Origin: Hypomesus transpacificus
Lineage: Eukaryota > Chordata > Actinopteri > Osmeriformes > Osmeridae
Length of the DNA: 64,000 bases
Reading direction: 5' to 3'
Assembly: GCF_021917145.1 (NCBI RefSeq)
Contig: NC_061066.1
Span: 2,302,333-2,366,332 of the forward strand
Shown: positions 48,798 through 62,650 of the stretch, piece by piece
Layout of the letters: the number at the start of each line of letters is the position of its first letter
Position numbering within the stretch: position 1 is the stretch's first letter
Notes under the pieces: generated by a model
Seen by the model: only the letters and a program-made list of their open reading frames with translations
What the model was told of the DNA's origin: nothing
Databases searched by the model: none
Position numbers and translations under genes: made by a program

Positions 48798-49377
48798 GAC
48801 CAATATTCAATGAACGGACCACAAAATAAATCTTCGTCACAAAAGAACATGATTATTTTAGAGAACATATGAGTGTACACTACGTTCTCATGGTCTAAGA
48901 CAAATATTAATTGCAAACACCATGTGCGCTTTAATCCCGGGGGAGGCAGGAGTTAATCAACCTTCCTCAACCCCGGTCCTCGGGGCTCACTGCCTTGTAT
49001 GTTTACCTGTTACAACCCGAGAAAAGCATTGAGAAAGGATTGGTTAATCTGTTCCAGGATTCACCCGGGTGCGTATGAGTTATTGAAACGTATTTTTATG
49101 TCTGTGAAGCATGTTATCAGCTGTAGCCTTTTTTCGCTTACATTCCCCGTCGAGTGTGCACCTCCCGTCCGCTAGGTGGCAATAAAATACATATTTGTGC
49201 AGGATTTAAGGAAGTCAATAGCAGCTGTCTTTTATCATTCAAAAATAGTACGAAATATTATTTGCTCTCATAAAGAAGCAAAGGATATTTTTCATTTCAA
49301 TTTAAATCTAGTTCAAGCCAGCCCATCATACACGTCACTGTTCTTTGGGATTACTGCCGTTTTACTGTCGCTGAAGG

Positions 49378-51533
49378 ATGGTTTTGTCATCATCACAGCA
49401 AGTCGTGGTCGCATTTACGGTTGTGCTATTTGCTTTTGTAGTTTTACCAAGAATGTTCGGCGTTGGAACAACTGGATCGAAAGATAAAGCGTTTGATCCA
49501 AGATACAACAGAAAAGGTAGCTGTCTAGCACGTATGGTCAATGAGATACTAATATCACAACACTGCGTTAATCTGATATATCATTTCATGACTGAAGTGT
49601 AGGCTATGGTTACTACTAGAGGCAGCACATGTCAGACGAAACAGTGTATTGCATTTTAATGATAATTAAATAATAATGAGAATCTTCACTGATATGTTGT
49701 TTAGGCACCCATTTAAATATCAGCAACCTTTGAAAGCGTGATTGTCGTACTGTGCAAATTGTGCCTATCTCTATCATCCGCCGTGTACCTGAACACTTTA
49801 CCTCCTTGAATGTGGTGCGCTGCAGCTGGCCCAGGTCCCGGGCCAGGAGCCGTGAGAGGACAGCCCGTGAGCATGAAGACCCCCCCTGGCTCCAAAGCTC
49901 AGACACTCGAGAATATGCAACAGATGAAGATGATGATGGAGCAAGAGATGAAGAGCGACAAGTACAAACCTAACAGCAACAAGGGCTATGTGTTCACACT
50001 GATGCCTCTGTATGCTATTGGAGTGGGCTTGTTTGCAGCTTACAAGTTTCTAAAGGTAAATCATTTGAAATCATTGCATCGACTACTGGGAGGGAAATCT
50101 ATCTCTGCTTCGTAGCTGACTGGCACACGCACACACATGCGCGCGTGCGCGCGCACACACACACACACACACGCACACAGGAATAGCTGAAGCGTCTATT
50201 TCACACTGTGTACTGGTAATCAACTTCATTAATGACATGAGCAGGTAGTGCTACTGATGGACAGGCTGTGTCACTGTGTCTCTCCCTCCATAGATCAAGT
50301 CTGCAGATGACACCAATATCCAGAAAAACAAGGTTGCCAAAGGAGCCAAGAAATCAGAGGAGACAGGTGGGTGGTGTGTGCTCAGATGCATCACAGGGTT
50401 GTGTTGACTCCTCTTTTGTTTACAAAGCTGACAAGAGACAAGAGCTTTGCATAAGCGTGGCTTTGTTCGATTTCCATAGAGAGCCAGCTTACTGAACTGG
50501 AGCAACGACTGGCCCAAACCGAGAAGATGCTCAACTCTATCCTCACCCAGCTGGACCCACTGACAAACTGGTAATACACAGGCACACTCTTACTCTCCCA
50601 CACGCACAAGCTTCCTGTAACCTCAAACAGTTGAATGTACCTACAATGAAAAGCGTTTGCTTACACATTCCAGGCCCAGCCTTTGTGATTTAGATGGGGT
50701 CTGTACTCTGATGGTTTAAAAAAGAAGAAAAAACAACCCTGCTCCCTTTTCCTCGTTCTATCCTCAGTGTGAAGTCTGTGGCACAGGAGCAGAAGAACGA
50801 GATCATGTCTCAGCTCCAGACCATACGCCACCTGATGAAGAAGAGAGGCATGGACTGTCCTCCTCTGAACATCGAAGGTAGCGTCCTCCCCCAGTTCCTC
50901 TGCACCTCCATGAGCGTTCCCCCTTAACCCACAGCTCTCCCACCTTGCTCTTGGAGATGAAACCTTGTCGTTTTTTCTTTTTACTCCCAACCCCGATTGT
51001 ACCAAAGATGTTTCCGTTTGTCATTCAACTAATGATCAGAATAGGGTGTGCTGGATTGGGGTTGGAGTGTAAACCTACAGGAGGGTCAATCTGTGTTTCC
51101 AACCCGTTCTTGCTGACCCCCCCCCCCCCCCCCCCCCCCATCCCCTCTCTTAGAACCTTCCTGCGAGAAGAACCTGGACGACCTGATAGAATCACTGGCA
51201 GCCCATGAATCCTTACCTGAGGAGCACACCTCGGTGACCAAGCCACAAGATGGCGCAGGAGAGGAGAGGGCGGGGGAGCCTCCCCTCCATCCACAACCCT
51301 CAGTGCTGGAGACGGAGGAGACAGATGCCCATGGAGAGGCGGAACGCCAGCTGGAAAAGCTTGAGGGAGAGGAGGAGGAAGAGGTGGCAGAGGGAGATGA
51401 GGAGAACATGGACGATAGGGAGCTCATGCCATCTTTAGAGTGTTCCTCTGACAACAACATTGAGGACTTGGGGCCTGTTCAGAACATTGCAGAAGAACCG
51501 TCTGGTCTCAGACGGCGCAACAGACCAGAATGA
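49378..51533 (+). CDS. ccdc107: CCDC107/RIC3-family membrane coiled-coil protein
   Basis: Six exons in phase encode 340 aa: 49378-49516, 49826-50055, 50294-50366, 50480-50570, 50768-50877, 51154-51533. Residues 8-26 form a hydrophobic N-terminal segment (VVVAFTVVLFAFVV). A Met/Lys-rich linker follows, then a second membrane span near 100-120 (LMPLYAIGVGLFAAYKFLK), then a coiled coil at about 148-200 (LTELEQRLAQTEKMLNSIL, TQLDPL). An acidic tail ends GLRRRNRPE. This layout is shared by CCDC107 and by RIC3, an ER chaperone for nicotinic receptors. LAQTE and QLDPL favour CCDC107; the QLQTIRHLMKK block and the C-terminus also resemble RIC3, so the symbol is provisional. A 23-base C run sits 14 bases before the last exon. 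The start chosen is the only ATG before the leader. Confidence 0.72.
50135..50180. repeat. (CA)n/(CG)n microsatellite
   Basis: GCGCGTGCGCGCGCAC core (possible Z-DNA) flanked by CA, in intron 2 of the CCDC107/RIC3-like gene. Confidence 0.9.
51117..51139. repeat. 23-base C homopolymer before the last exon of the CCDC107/RIC3-like gene
   Basis: C run from 51117 to 51139, then ATCCCCTCTCTTAG and the exon at 51154. Confidence 0.95.
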
Positions 51534-53112
51534 ACGATCCATACATCTTTCAAACCGTACACAAGTTCAGCAAATGATTTATATTCTTTTAAATAGCACT
51601 ACAGTCATTTATCAGGGTTGCTTTTTCATTGAAAAAAAATCACGAGCAAAACAGCTAGTTAAAACTTATGTGTCATGACAATGTGTGTGCTGGTGTATCA
51701 TTGCCCTGTATGTATGCATTTAATAGCTTTGTACATCTAAACTTTACCCTAGCTATGACAATTGCCAGTGAATTTCAGGTCTTAGGTTTTTGTGCTTCAC
51801 CCGACCTCTGACCTTCTTCTAAAGCTTTCTCGTTAGTGAACACCTGTCAGCGTGGCTTCACCTGTGCTGCTGGTTCTCTGTTTCATTGACTCATGGTTTA
51901 CGGATGTTCTGTGAGTTCATAGGACTCTGTTGTCCTTCAAAGCTAATGCAACTCCAAAACCTGACTGCTACATGTTATGCAGATTTGCACGCCATAGAAT
52001 AGTCCACGCTACTTAAAACACGACAGCCTCAGTAGACAGAATCTAGTCGAGTAGTTAGTCTTGTGGCATGTGTTATGTGGTTTCCAATATCTTATGCATG
52101 TTTCTGTTTTCCTACCAAAATAGTTTTGTGGTAGGATGTATGTTCTAGTGATGAATGTGTTCAGATTGTTTTAGAGGGAAACGAGTGACAATCAGGATAG
52201 GCTCATGAATTTGATGCTTGAAATGGCTTGTAAATGTTTGTTTTTGGTACTTCTTTGTTTGAAAGAATCCAGTTTAAACAGAAAACATAAGATTTATACA
52301 CATTGTAGCGTCACGAGAAGAGCTGACTAGGGCAGGCAAGAGTGAGGCATTGCAACGGGGTGGGAAGGACCACGCAAAAACAGGTTCCACAAAAAGAGGG
52401 CACCAACTTCTCCCTGGTGCAAACTAGCCAGCCATGTGCCCTTTGTCTCTCTGGTCTCTTCCCCTGCTCTTTCCCCTCCCCCCCTTTTCTAGTTAACTAA
52501 ATTAGTTAACTTAATTAGGTGGTTCACACATCTACACCTGTTCACTTGGTGAGGGATTCTGGGAGATGTAGTGTGGGCCATTGCCACCACTTTGGGGTGT
52601 TGCCACCTCTCTGGTCCAGGGATGTAACATCCCTCCACTACCTGTCCCCTGGTGATGTCACAACATCCATTGATGTGTGGTGTAAATTTTCCTGGACTGC
52701 AAATACTGTTTCATATTTACAGTATATTTTTATAAAAAGTCCTCTGATGAAGTCTTCAGGTTGAGATAGTCTCATTGTGAGATTTTCGATTGTGCATCAC
52801 AGTTAGCCCTGAGGCTAGCGCAAGTGAGGAAAAACTGTGAAGTGTTTGTAATATTGAAGGATTCATGTTAAGCAATCAATAACCAATAATATACTTCCAG
52901 ATTTCAATCTTAACCTTACAAAAAAGTACATGAGCTGATATTAAAAATGTCAACACATAGTTGTTTTTTAAATTGTGGTCTGCTTAACATCCTTTGAAAT
53001 AATTTATTTTGTGTACCTGTTTCCTGTGTATTCATGCTGTGTGATGAATACTGTGCGTTGAGGGGAAACTGAAGCGAAGGAGCACATGTTCCATGCCTTA
53101 CTAGAAAATAAA
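51534..53112 (+). other. Probable long 3' UTR of the CCDC107/RIC3-like gene
   Basis: AATAAA at 53107-53112 is the first strong poly(A) signal seen after the stop. The segment contains a repeat-like stretch at about 52310-52680 and no competing gene. Extent inferred. Confidence 0.5.
53107..53112 (+). promoter_or_regulatory. Poly(A) signal of the CCDC107/RIC3-like gene
   Basis: AATAAA followed by a GT-rich stretch (GTTGTGATGTGTGG), a typical cleavage context. Confidence 0.65.
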
Positions 53113-53982
53113 GTTGTGATGTGTGGCTGCCTTTGCTCTTTTTATGTTTTTCCTCAGGCAAAATACTGTACGTCTATTTATTCCCCCCCCTTGTTAAAAT
53201 AAATGTTCATCCCTTTTTGGGGTTCACACCCTACAGAATACTTATTGAAACATGCTCCACCTTAAAAAAAAATTTAAGGAAAGAATACAAACTACAGCTG
53301 TCTGTAATGATAACCAGCATCCAGCAGATGGCGCAGGAGGAGTATTCTCTTGCTTAAGGACCTAGAAAGTAAGTGAACTGGAGTTCTGTACACGGAATGA
53401 GTTCAATACAACTTTAAGGCCCGCTTTCACTCAAGTCAAATGGTTGTGGACAGTCTGACATTTGATAGTGTCGTGTAAAACCTACCTTTTATATTCTTAT
53501 TTCTTGAGTTTGACAATGTGCCTAATCATGCTTGTGAAGGCAACACTTTCTAACCTACATTAACAATTTTTTTTCTGTTGTTGATGCAGCTTAATACGAA
53601 GGTGACAGATTGATAAAGATCATACACATTTTTGCTTTGTTACAAGTGTAACCCATCCGTGTTGATTCAGGGTCCTGTACGTGTGCTGCAAATCTGCTCC
53701 AACAGTATGGAATGATCCACAGTTTCCTTGCTGGGGAGCTGTGTTCAGAAACTCAGCCATGCGTGGGAGAACACAAGTTTAACATCAGACCTCCCAGACC
53801 CTTCATTATGGTGCTGCGGTCTGAGTTAATCTGGGTGACACTGAAGGACAATGGAGAACACTGAGGAGAGAAGCACTCCTGTTCCAGAACAGAACACACA
53901 TGCATTTTAGAATTGCCATCCCAGAACATTAAAGCCAAAGGTGAGGTGTATGTCTTCTGGGTGCATGACATTGCAGGAAGGA

Positions 53983-54100
53983 AAGGTGAAGATGAAGAAG
54001 GTAAAGATGACAGTGAAGTTGGTGGAAATGATGTAGGTTTAAATGATGGTAAAGAAGGTGAAGATGATTAAGTTGAAGATGAAGAAGGTAAGGTGAAGAT
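53983..54100. repeat. Degenerate GAAGATGAAGGTAA repeat
   Basis: Repeated GGTGAAGATGAAGAAGGTAA-like units; purine-rich on the plus strand. Confidence 0.7.
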
Positions 54101-55398
54101 AAATCGGGGTACTTGACACTGTCCTTGTCAAAAAAAAAGATACAGCATAACTGTAATGTCTGTAATAAATGATCTTATATTTACACAAAGTATGCGTGTC
54201 GGTGGCATGTTTGTTTGATATATATAGTGTGTGTAAATGTGTTTGTATGCAAGTGTTGTGTGTGTGTGCAGTTGTGATAGAGTTAAAGGAATATACAGAA
54301 AGGAAACGTCAAATGATGGCACTTCCAACGTCATTGCACATCAGTGTTGTGGATTAGATCTAAGAATAAAGCAATGTTCTGAGTGGGTTAAGAAGCCCAA
54401 CGCAAATACCTTGTTGCCATTGGTTTCTCTTCCTGCTTTCCATTGACAAATTATAACACACATCTTTTCATGCCTTTTTGTTCAGCTATGTTGCCCTTGG
54501 CAAGAAAGGTAACGTGGGTGGCCATTTTGTTGCCAACCATGTCAAGGCTGTGCACAACTATTTCCATACAAGGGTAAAGCAGCATACGCCATAACTGCAC
54601 TGATTCGAAGCCAGCAAAAGACACGATGGCACATGTAATGCAGAGACGCATTTGTGGTGACATTGAGCTGGCGAATGTGTGTCCGTCCGTGAGGATGCGG
54701 GTCAGTCCGTGTGCATGCGGGTGTGTGTCTGTGTGGATGTGTCTGAGAACATTGATGATGATCAGGGTTCTGACATACCACAGTCATTCTCTCCCGTCAG
54801 GGACAATAGATAGGGCTCCCATGACTGACATCTCCAGATAGGACGTGAAGAAAGCCCTGCGGATGATGGATTGCTTCTCCAACATTATTAGGTGACCATT
54901 TGAGTGAGGGAAGAGGCCCCCATTTGCATGCAAATGGTGTGTCTCTGTAAATCAGTGATGGATGAGACACCCCAAATGGACTCCTTTGCTTTTTGTTTTT
55001 TCTTCTGTGAAGGATGTATGTCACAACCATTAGGGCGTCTCATTGAAACCGCTTCAACACAGTTTGCAGACCTTTCCTGACGAAACATGTCAAGTAACCA
55101 GGATCACTACGTCTCCATCGCTCACTTAGTCACACAGTGTATTACCTGGACTGACACTGTGGCAGAGATGCTGTCCTCAGAGATGAGTGGGATCTCATTA
55201 ATCTGCTGAGTCACGCGTGGTCTGGGTACTGGGGTTTAGAGATGCCACTCAACCTAGAGTCACAGAGGGGCTCCGGCCAAATGGTTCTCGATTAACCCCT
55301 TTGCTGCCCTTTAAGGCGCAGATTGCACTGTCCCGTAAGTCACCACACAACTCTCTCACACCACTAATGTTGGGCATAGGTGTAGGTTTACATTGACT

Positions 55399-55450
55399 TT
55401 ACATTAGATTCATGTAAGCAGACGCTTTTACGCACTGAAAGTGACATACA
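55399..55450 (-). repeat. SINE-tail fragment
   Basis: GTAAGCAGACGCTTTTACGC is a reverse-complement remnant of the AAAAGCGTCTGCT tail. Confidence 0.5.
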
Positions 55451-56486
55451 AATAGAAAGTGCGGCAGAAATTCAAGGATATGAATTGTATAGTTCTAACA
55501 TTATTTTGGTAATTAGAGTCAAGGAACAGACTGGGTTTTCCAGGCACGGCTCAAAGGGACAACATCTTGGCTACCACGCACAGATTAGGGGCAGACAGTA
55601 AGGATATGTCCCCACCAATGACAAGAGATGATTGAAACACCCCCACAAATACGGAGAACAGAGCAGGGGTAGTGTTAACAAATAGGGTGATCATCACTTT
55701 TCACCTGAGGATCAATTCTGTACTGTAGGGGTAATAGGGTCAAATACTTGTCTTACTGTAATGTTGACCTTTTTTGGTCAATGGAGCATTCCCTTAAAAC
55801 AGAGTTCAGAGACTGTTGAAAAGGCAGACTTGTATTTTTCAGTGATGTTGTGAAAAACTGAAACTAATTTTGGTTCCTATGACACAACGGATAGCGAATG
55901 AGAGGGGGGAGAGAGAGAAGAGAGAGGAGAGAGACAGATAGAGAGAGAGACAGAGAGAAAAGAGAGAGAGATTATGTGTTGTTGAAGAGACCTAGAGGGT
56001 TTGTTGTGTGTGCTCTGATCAGGTCACTGTCCTTACATAGCTGTCAAAGACATTTCTGTCTGCTTGTCAGATAGGATTGTCTGATAAAGACATCCACTGG
56101 AAGTTTCCATGACACACAAGCTGAAACTGCTGAACCAGGGTCGTTTTTGTCTGTTTTAGCAAAATTCGTATCGTAGAAGTATAAAAGCATGAGTAAAACA
56201 TCAACAATATTTATAGGTTTTTACAACACAGAAACAAAGAAAATAATTTGAAATGCTACTTTTATGTACACATCCAATACCTCTTCAACTCCACTGACAA
56301 CCATTGAATATTGAGTCATAAATTAATTCTCAAATAGATAAACTAACTGAGTTGAGTTTAATTCAAGGAGTGACTTATTTTGGATGTTGCTGATATGCTC
56401 TGAAATATCCCATTACATCCATGGATGGGACGTGTTGGAGACGTGTTATTCATTTTGCAGATGCAAATAAGATGACTGTATTGTAG

Positions 56487-56702
56487 CTGTACTGGACTGT
56501 GTGTACTGAAGCTGTACTGGGCTGTGTGTACTGAATCTGTACTGGACTGTGTGTACTGAAGCTGTACTGGACTGTGTGAAGTGAAGCTGTACTGGACTGT
56601 CTGTACTGAAGCTGTACTGGACTGTGTGAAGTGAAGCTGTACTGGACTGTGTGAAGTGAAGCTGTACTGGACTGTGTGTACTGAAGCTGTACTGGACTGT
56701 AA
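56487..56702. repeat. 25-bp minisatellite
   Basis: About nine tandem units of CTGTACTGGACTGTGTGTAC plus TGAAG, with GTGTGAAGTGAAG and CTGTCT variants in a partly alternating order. Confidence 0.96.
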
Positions 56703-58280
56703 GCTTGAGCTACATCAGTTACTATCCCCCAGGTAAAGCATGCAGGTCCACGAAAACATTTGATTTCATGCGGTCACATCATAGTTAGGTTATTTAAGGT
56801 TTCTAGATGTGAACCTCAGGTCCAGACTGATGAGACTTTTCTTTTGCAGAGATTAAATTGCTCTTATCTTTCACGGATGAGATAATAAGGATGTAACCTA
56901 GTTGGACAGTTCTGAAAACAGTAATTTGTTCAGACAATTTGTCACGCTGGAAATACAGGCAGAATCCCTCTGGAGCTGTGATAACGAAATAACAAAGTCA
57001 GGGGAGATGGCCGACAGGGAAGAGAAAGCTTAATCACATTAACTATATTTAAAATAACCTATCTTTAGGGGAATCCCCCTTTGCGTCTAAAATCACAGGT
57101 CACCTGGGTTTCTATGACTCTATTCTATGACTGGTAGAGTAAGATTTCCTGTGTAGGATTTGTCATTGAAAGTCCGTTGTTTTGATTCCAGAATGGCAGA
57201 TTTGGAAAAACCTGAGACTTTAAATAGTCTGCTATTTTTAAGTTTGGCTCAGCTTGAATTGGGGTTCCCAGGATTAGCTTATCAATGCTGCACAGGCAAA
57301 CATTAGCTCTGGCCCGTAGGACCCTCATCTGTGACATCACTGGGCTTCCACAAATCAGCTCTAAGGCATGGTGGGCCTCTCGGAGAATCTTATGTCTAAT
57401 TAATTGTAATAGCTGAAGTTTCCCATTGGACTGATGGATAATTTTGCACTCAAAACATAAAACAGCGTTGACTTGTACACTACGACATGTTGATGGATTT
57501 GAAAAAGTATTGAAATAGACAAACTACACAAGCGGAAAAGTGAGATGAAGGAAATAGTGTTTGAATCTCATTACCATGCTTTGCATGTTATTGGTTTTCC
57601 AGGACGTTCCAGGATGTGGAGGGCATGCCGATGGGACGAAAATGTCAATGTCATTAGGCCAGGTAATTGTAACACATCCACATATGTGAGGTGGCATGTA
57701 GGTCACAGCTCTGTGTCACCGCAACACAACCTATAGGAAGACTCCAGGTTTCTATATGGTTTCTATGGCAACATGTGAAGGACGCGTGTATGCCATGCCT
57801 CAATGACAAAATACACGGATGAGGTGCAGAGAAGTACAGAGAGATGAAACAGAGAAGGAGAGAAGGAGAGAGAGGTAAGTGACAGCTTCATTCTCACCCG
57901 GGGGGAGAGAAAAAAGTTGACATTTGCAATGAGATAGATCTTTGGACTCTAACAGCCCACACTAGAGCTTCCAACACACCTGCCAAACACAGCATATCTT
58001 AATGAAAACGTAATAAAAAAACGCTGCAATCCCATATATGTAATTGGATCCATTATAGTGAATTCACAAAATATCCCATTACTGGAGTTATGAGAGACAT
58101 TGCTTTCTGTGAATGCCTGCTGTATTTCAAAGTGCCGCGCTATTAGAGTCTGAGTGGGCCAGTCAAGTGATGGATACAGAGTAGGGTTAACACAGCTACT
58201 GGGTTCATTGATGTAATATAGAACATCTGAAACAGGTTTGGCAGTGAAACGTGTGTGTATGTGTGAATGGGTGTCTGTAT

Positions 58281-58330
58281 CTGTGTGTGTGTGTGTGTGT
58301 ACGTGTGTGCGTGTGTATTTGTGTGCGGGT
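58281..58330. repeat. (TG)n microsatellite
   Basis: TG tract with ACG and GCG interruptions. Confidence 0.9.
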
Positions 58331-60284
58331 CTGTGTGTCTGCATCTATATCTGTGTCTGAGTTTGTGTTAAACAAAATGAATGAGTAATTTTCAAATGAA
58401 TTGTGCCTAATCTGCCCAGCTCCTCTGTTGAACATCGATTGGTTCATTATATCACATCTAGAAGCCTGACACACAGTGTTTGATTAATATTATCCATCTA
58501 TATGATTTGCTCATCCTCGAAATTTGTTTGGAGCAAACTGCTCTGTTCTAAGAAGCATGGCTGCTTCATTCAGAGAGATCCTAATTCTGATGATAAATAA
58601 AGGTAAGCGTGCCATTATAAATGAAACTAACTTTTCTTACTTACTCAGATTCATTTACTCCAAAGTTCAATTGCAGAGCATGCAAGGTCAGGCTTCTTCT
58701 CAGATATGAATCACTTGTTGGTGCTAAAAATAGCCTCATTGAAAACACTTTGATGAAGTGCTTTATTAGTCATGGGGTCTAGTACAATCATGGCTATACT
58801 AGTGATTGCATGGCATTTTCCTCTGGTGTAAATGAATCTTAACTCAGACTAAGCAAAACAGGAAATAAAGTATGAAATAAATAGAGTGCAGCCAAGGATC
58901 TTCACTCAGCAACATCTGCTGACGTTTTATTGAACATTCAGTGTGTTACTGTAAAGGGAGAGATTGGTTGCATGCTGTTGTCTTGTATTGGCCCTACATA
59001 ATCCAATATTGGGTCAACTATTGAAGCAGGTAAATTATATATATATACTGTATATATTGAAGGTGATATAAATAAAGTTAGTCTGTGTCATCGGTGTGGT
59101 AGATCTGAATGGGAAAAGTTTGAGAAGAGCAGGGCCAATGATTACAATGTACATAAACTTGTTGCAAATGACAAATTAACTGGAAAGTAACAAGAAACCA
59201 TCCGCAGCCTTCCAATAAGTATAGCAATTAGACAAATGCTCTGAGTTTCCTGTAAATAAGCAAACTGATATTGAAGGGCTTTAGCTTGTATGACTGTAAC
59301 CTGACACTGTCAAGCAAAAGACAAGTGGCCTTAGAATCCTTTTTGTTTGTGTGTCAATATGCCCCTTAGGAAATGCATGTAATTTACCCAGACTTTTGAT
59401 GTTACTGTACAATCTTAATAGAATCGCATTGACAGAATGATCACATAATTATTACCATGCAGAACAGCTTCTAACTTCTCCATTTGCCAAGCAAGCTGTG
59501 ATTACATTAGCATATTTCCATAATTATGGGGATGAAAAACACCTGCTGGATAGATGGAAGACCTCTGTCTCTCTCTTTCTCCCTCTTTCTCTCTTTCTCT
59601 TTCTCTCTCTCTCTCCTCCTTCTCCAGCTATGTAAACACAACAGGTCCCTCCTCGATGGTGTTTACAACAACACAACGAGAGAAGGAGGAGGAGAAAGCA
59701 GATGGACAGCTGTTAAAAGTGATTATGGGAAGGAATAAAATAAACATTTTCATTGTCCTCACAATTCATTGTCTGATGTAAATGATTGCTGTGGTTCATT
59801 CATTGAAAGCTGCTCTCAGAAAGAGTCCTCTGTATGAACATGTATTGACGTGAAGGGCGTTGTTTTGTCGGACAACGTTATGCATTGTTTTGTGAAGCAA
59901 AAAAAACTAAAACTCTCAATGTTCTAATATAGAAAATGGAATAGCATATTTTACACTTTTGGTGTCATTAGATTTTTCTGTTGTTGGCTTTCAGCAAATA
60001 GCCCCAAGTTACAAATGAATGAATACAGACCAACACAGTCGTAACCAAAGTCGACTTTTTCCTCCGAGACAGGAGCCAGGTTGTCTGTCTCAGTGCATGT
60101 TCTACACTATACTACATGTCTGTCTTGGAGTTCCTAGAAAGGCTTCTGTCAATTCTTTACTGTTCAGCGGGTCAGAACATATCAGTTCTGCATTCTGGAT
60201 GCTGTGGGAATGGAGGACACCTATTCTCTGTTCTGAGTTCATGCACATCTCTGCACTGGCCTCCTTTATATAATTATGGGGAAA

Positions 60285-60375
60285 GGTTCAGCTAAGTGGT
60301 TAGGGCGTCTGACTGAAGATCAACAGGTCGCAGGTTCTAATCCTCCTCTGGATGTTGCTTTGGATAATGTTTAAT
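60285..60375 (+). mobile_element. tRNA-derived SINE head fragment
   Basis: TCAGCTAAGTGGTTAGGGCG (box A like) and GGTCGCAGGTTCTAATCCTC (box B like), followed by a short GCTTTGGATAATG tail remnant. Confidence 0.65.
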
Positions 60376-61047
60376 ACTTGTTCTAAGAATTTATTATAAA
60401 GACATAATATCATAAAAATTGGGCAACGACTGGTCTCAAAGGAAAAAAGACAGACAAAAGAGTGACAGCTTACTGTAAACCAGGGTACATCAGATACAGT
60501 TTGGTGAACCTAATGTAAACTCCCTAACCACTAACTTACGTAAGTTGATCAATTTCTTTTCCACAGGTGTTTATGTTGACAACAGGCAGCCCAATACTTG
60601 TCAAATAGGAGGAAATTATGAGGCCAATTATAAAGCATTGTTCATAATGTTTGTTGTAGTGGATGTACACTGTTACAGTATTTTAGTTTAGTAGAGCATC
60701 TCCAGCGGGTGTAATTCATAACCATGCTGTGAGGCAGTCTGTGTAAAGGTCTGAACTTAGTATTAGGTCTTAGGGAGTATTATACTCCTTAGTATTAGAA
60801 TATCTCCAATGTCAGAAAAGCCTTCAGTAACGTACAAATTCAGTCCCAAGAAGCTGACTGGAAAATCCGAAGTGACTGGAATTATGTAAAGTAACACACC
60901 ATCGTCTTTTTATAGTAAGTGACTGACTCGTCGGCATGGAAACCATCCCCCATGATTGGACCCAACTTCTCACGGTTTGAATGAGACAACCTTGCCTACA
61001 GAGTGTGGTTGTGGTGGTTATGTGTAGTCAGTGAGTGCAACTTCAAA

Positions 61048-61094
61048 CACACACACACACAAACACATGCACACAAACACACACACACACACAC
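61048..61094. repeat. (CA)n microsatellite
   Basis: CA tract with AAACACATGC interruption. Confidence 0.92.
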
Positions 61095-61899
61095 CACATG
61101 CGTTTAACAATTTTTTTGTTGTTGTGAATTTTGAATTTCATTTCTGTTTTGGTGTCTTATTAATCCGTTTTTGTAACCCTGGAGATATTAGAGGGTTAAG
61201 TAGTCTTTTCCCCTCAACTCAGTTCAAGTATATTGCATTTGTGTACATCTTACCATGCTGTTAGGGAAACTTGGAGACAAGTTCATACTCCCATTACCCC
61301 TGGAAGCTCCTGAGAGTAAGTCTATTACCTTTTCAAATGACTGCACAGCAAACATCCGGAAACAGAAATATGTAATCTCTTCGTACTGCATTGGTGGCTG
61401 ACATATGCAGGGTAGTGCTCCTAATAGCTGAAGTCATTTGGAGGTTAGACAAGACGAGGCTGTCACAGTTGGCACGCTCACAGCGGAGGAGTTCCCAGAC
61501 ATCAAAGCCAATATTTGACACTGACAAGCTGTGCGGTGTATCCTCTCACTCAGAGAGTTGCTGTAGCTCAGGCTGTCTGGGAACCTAGTTAACGCTGTGA
61601 AATGGCTTCAACACATCTGCTAAGATGGGCTTGTTTAATAACTAAATAATAACACAATGACAATGCCATGTTTAAACATTGACAGTATCCCATCCAGATA
61701 TGTTTGAAGTTTCTGAGGTACAGAGGATGGGGCATCTTTTGGACATATTGTCTTTTTTGGAGTTGCTTTAAGTCGTTTATCTGCTGTATGCACAGAACAA
61801 TAATCTGAAATTGATATCTATAATAGGTACTTAGGTAACAACAAAGGGGGAGCTTTAAATAGGGACTTTAATTCACCTGACACAGCAGCTAAACGCCTT

Positions 61900-62650
61900 A
61901 TGTTCAATCATCCCGAGTACTCACATCTCCCCTGATAAGGTTGCTCCCCTGGCTGGCTGTTCGCTATGACAACCAGACACAAAGCCCTGACCCTTACCTA
62001 CGCTTGGACCAGCTGGTCCTCCCTACCTCCGGGACATCATCGATCTGCATGCGTCCACTCTGACACTTCGCAGCCACCAGGCTGCCGCTCATTCCATGGT
62101 TGGCAGTGATGAAGGGATTCAGCTACTCACCTCTCTGTCTCCACCATCCTTCCGACACGGCCTCAAGACGCACGACTTCTAGCTCCAGCTGGGCTCACTT
62201 CTTTTTCCTTGGCCTCAGGCACCCAAAGCTGCCGTTGATAGGACATCCCTTCTTGTGACACCTGTAAATGTGTCCTTTGTCTCCATGTTGTTGTCTCTGC
62301 ACCCCATTAAATGGCTGCAATTTAGATATGATGCTGTTCCTGCTGCATTGTAACTGGTAGCTGTGATGCTGTTATTTTGCGCTGTGGATGGCAAAATACA
62401 GTTTGTTCCTTGATCCTAAACATAGAAACATGACATAACTGCAATAATATGAAGCCTGAACAAGATACTGTGACACACACACAGTGACGCATGCATGGTG
62501 ACACTGAATTGTTGGAGGACAAAATTGGACCACTGAAATACTGTTAGACCTGGGCATTTTTGATCTTTGATTTTCTGCTGTACTTTCTACATGCACTATG
62601 TCGCGTTGGATAAAAGCATCTGCTGAATGAACAGAATGTGAAAACTAAAT
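61900..62650 (+). repeat. Retroposon-like dispersed repeat with SINE-type tail
   Basis: Contains CTGGCTGGCTGTTCGCTATG and ACCAGCTGGTCCTCCC, then after about 400 bases the tail GTCGCGTTGGATAAAAGCAT and CTGCTGAATGAACAGAATG. The layout matches a dispersed element common in fish; borders approximate. Confidence 0.55.

Larger units (their letters stand above)
43115..49377. other. Transposon-rich interval between cmah and the RIC3/CCDC107-like gene
   Basis: No intact gene recognised. It contains two hAT-like elements, a nested MITE and SINE, a fragment of the same hAT family, two further repeats and an inverted partial duplicate of cmah, listed separately. Only the parts at 44880-45750 and 46420-47030 show nothing recognisable. 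Confidence 0.7.
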
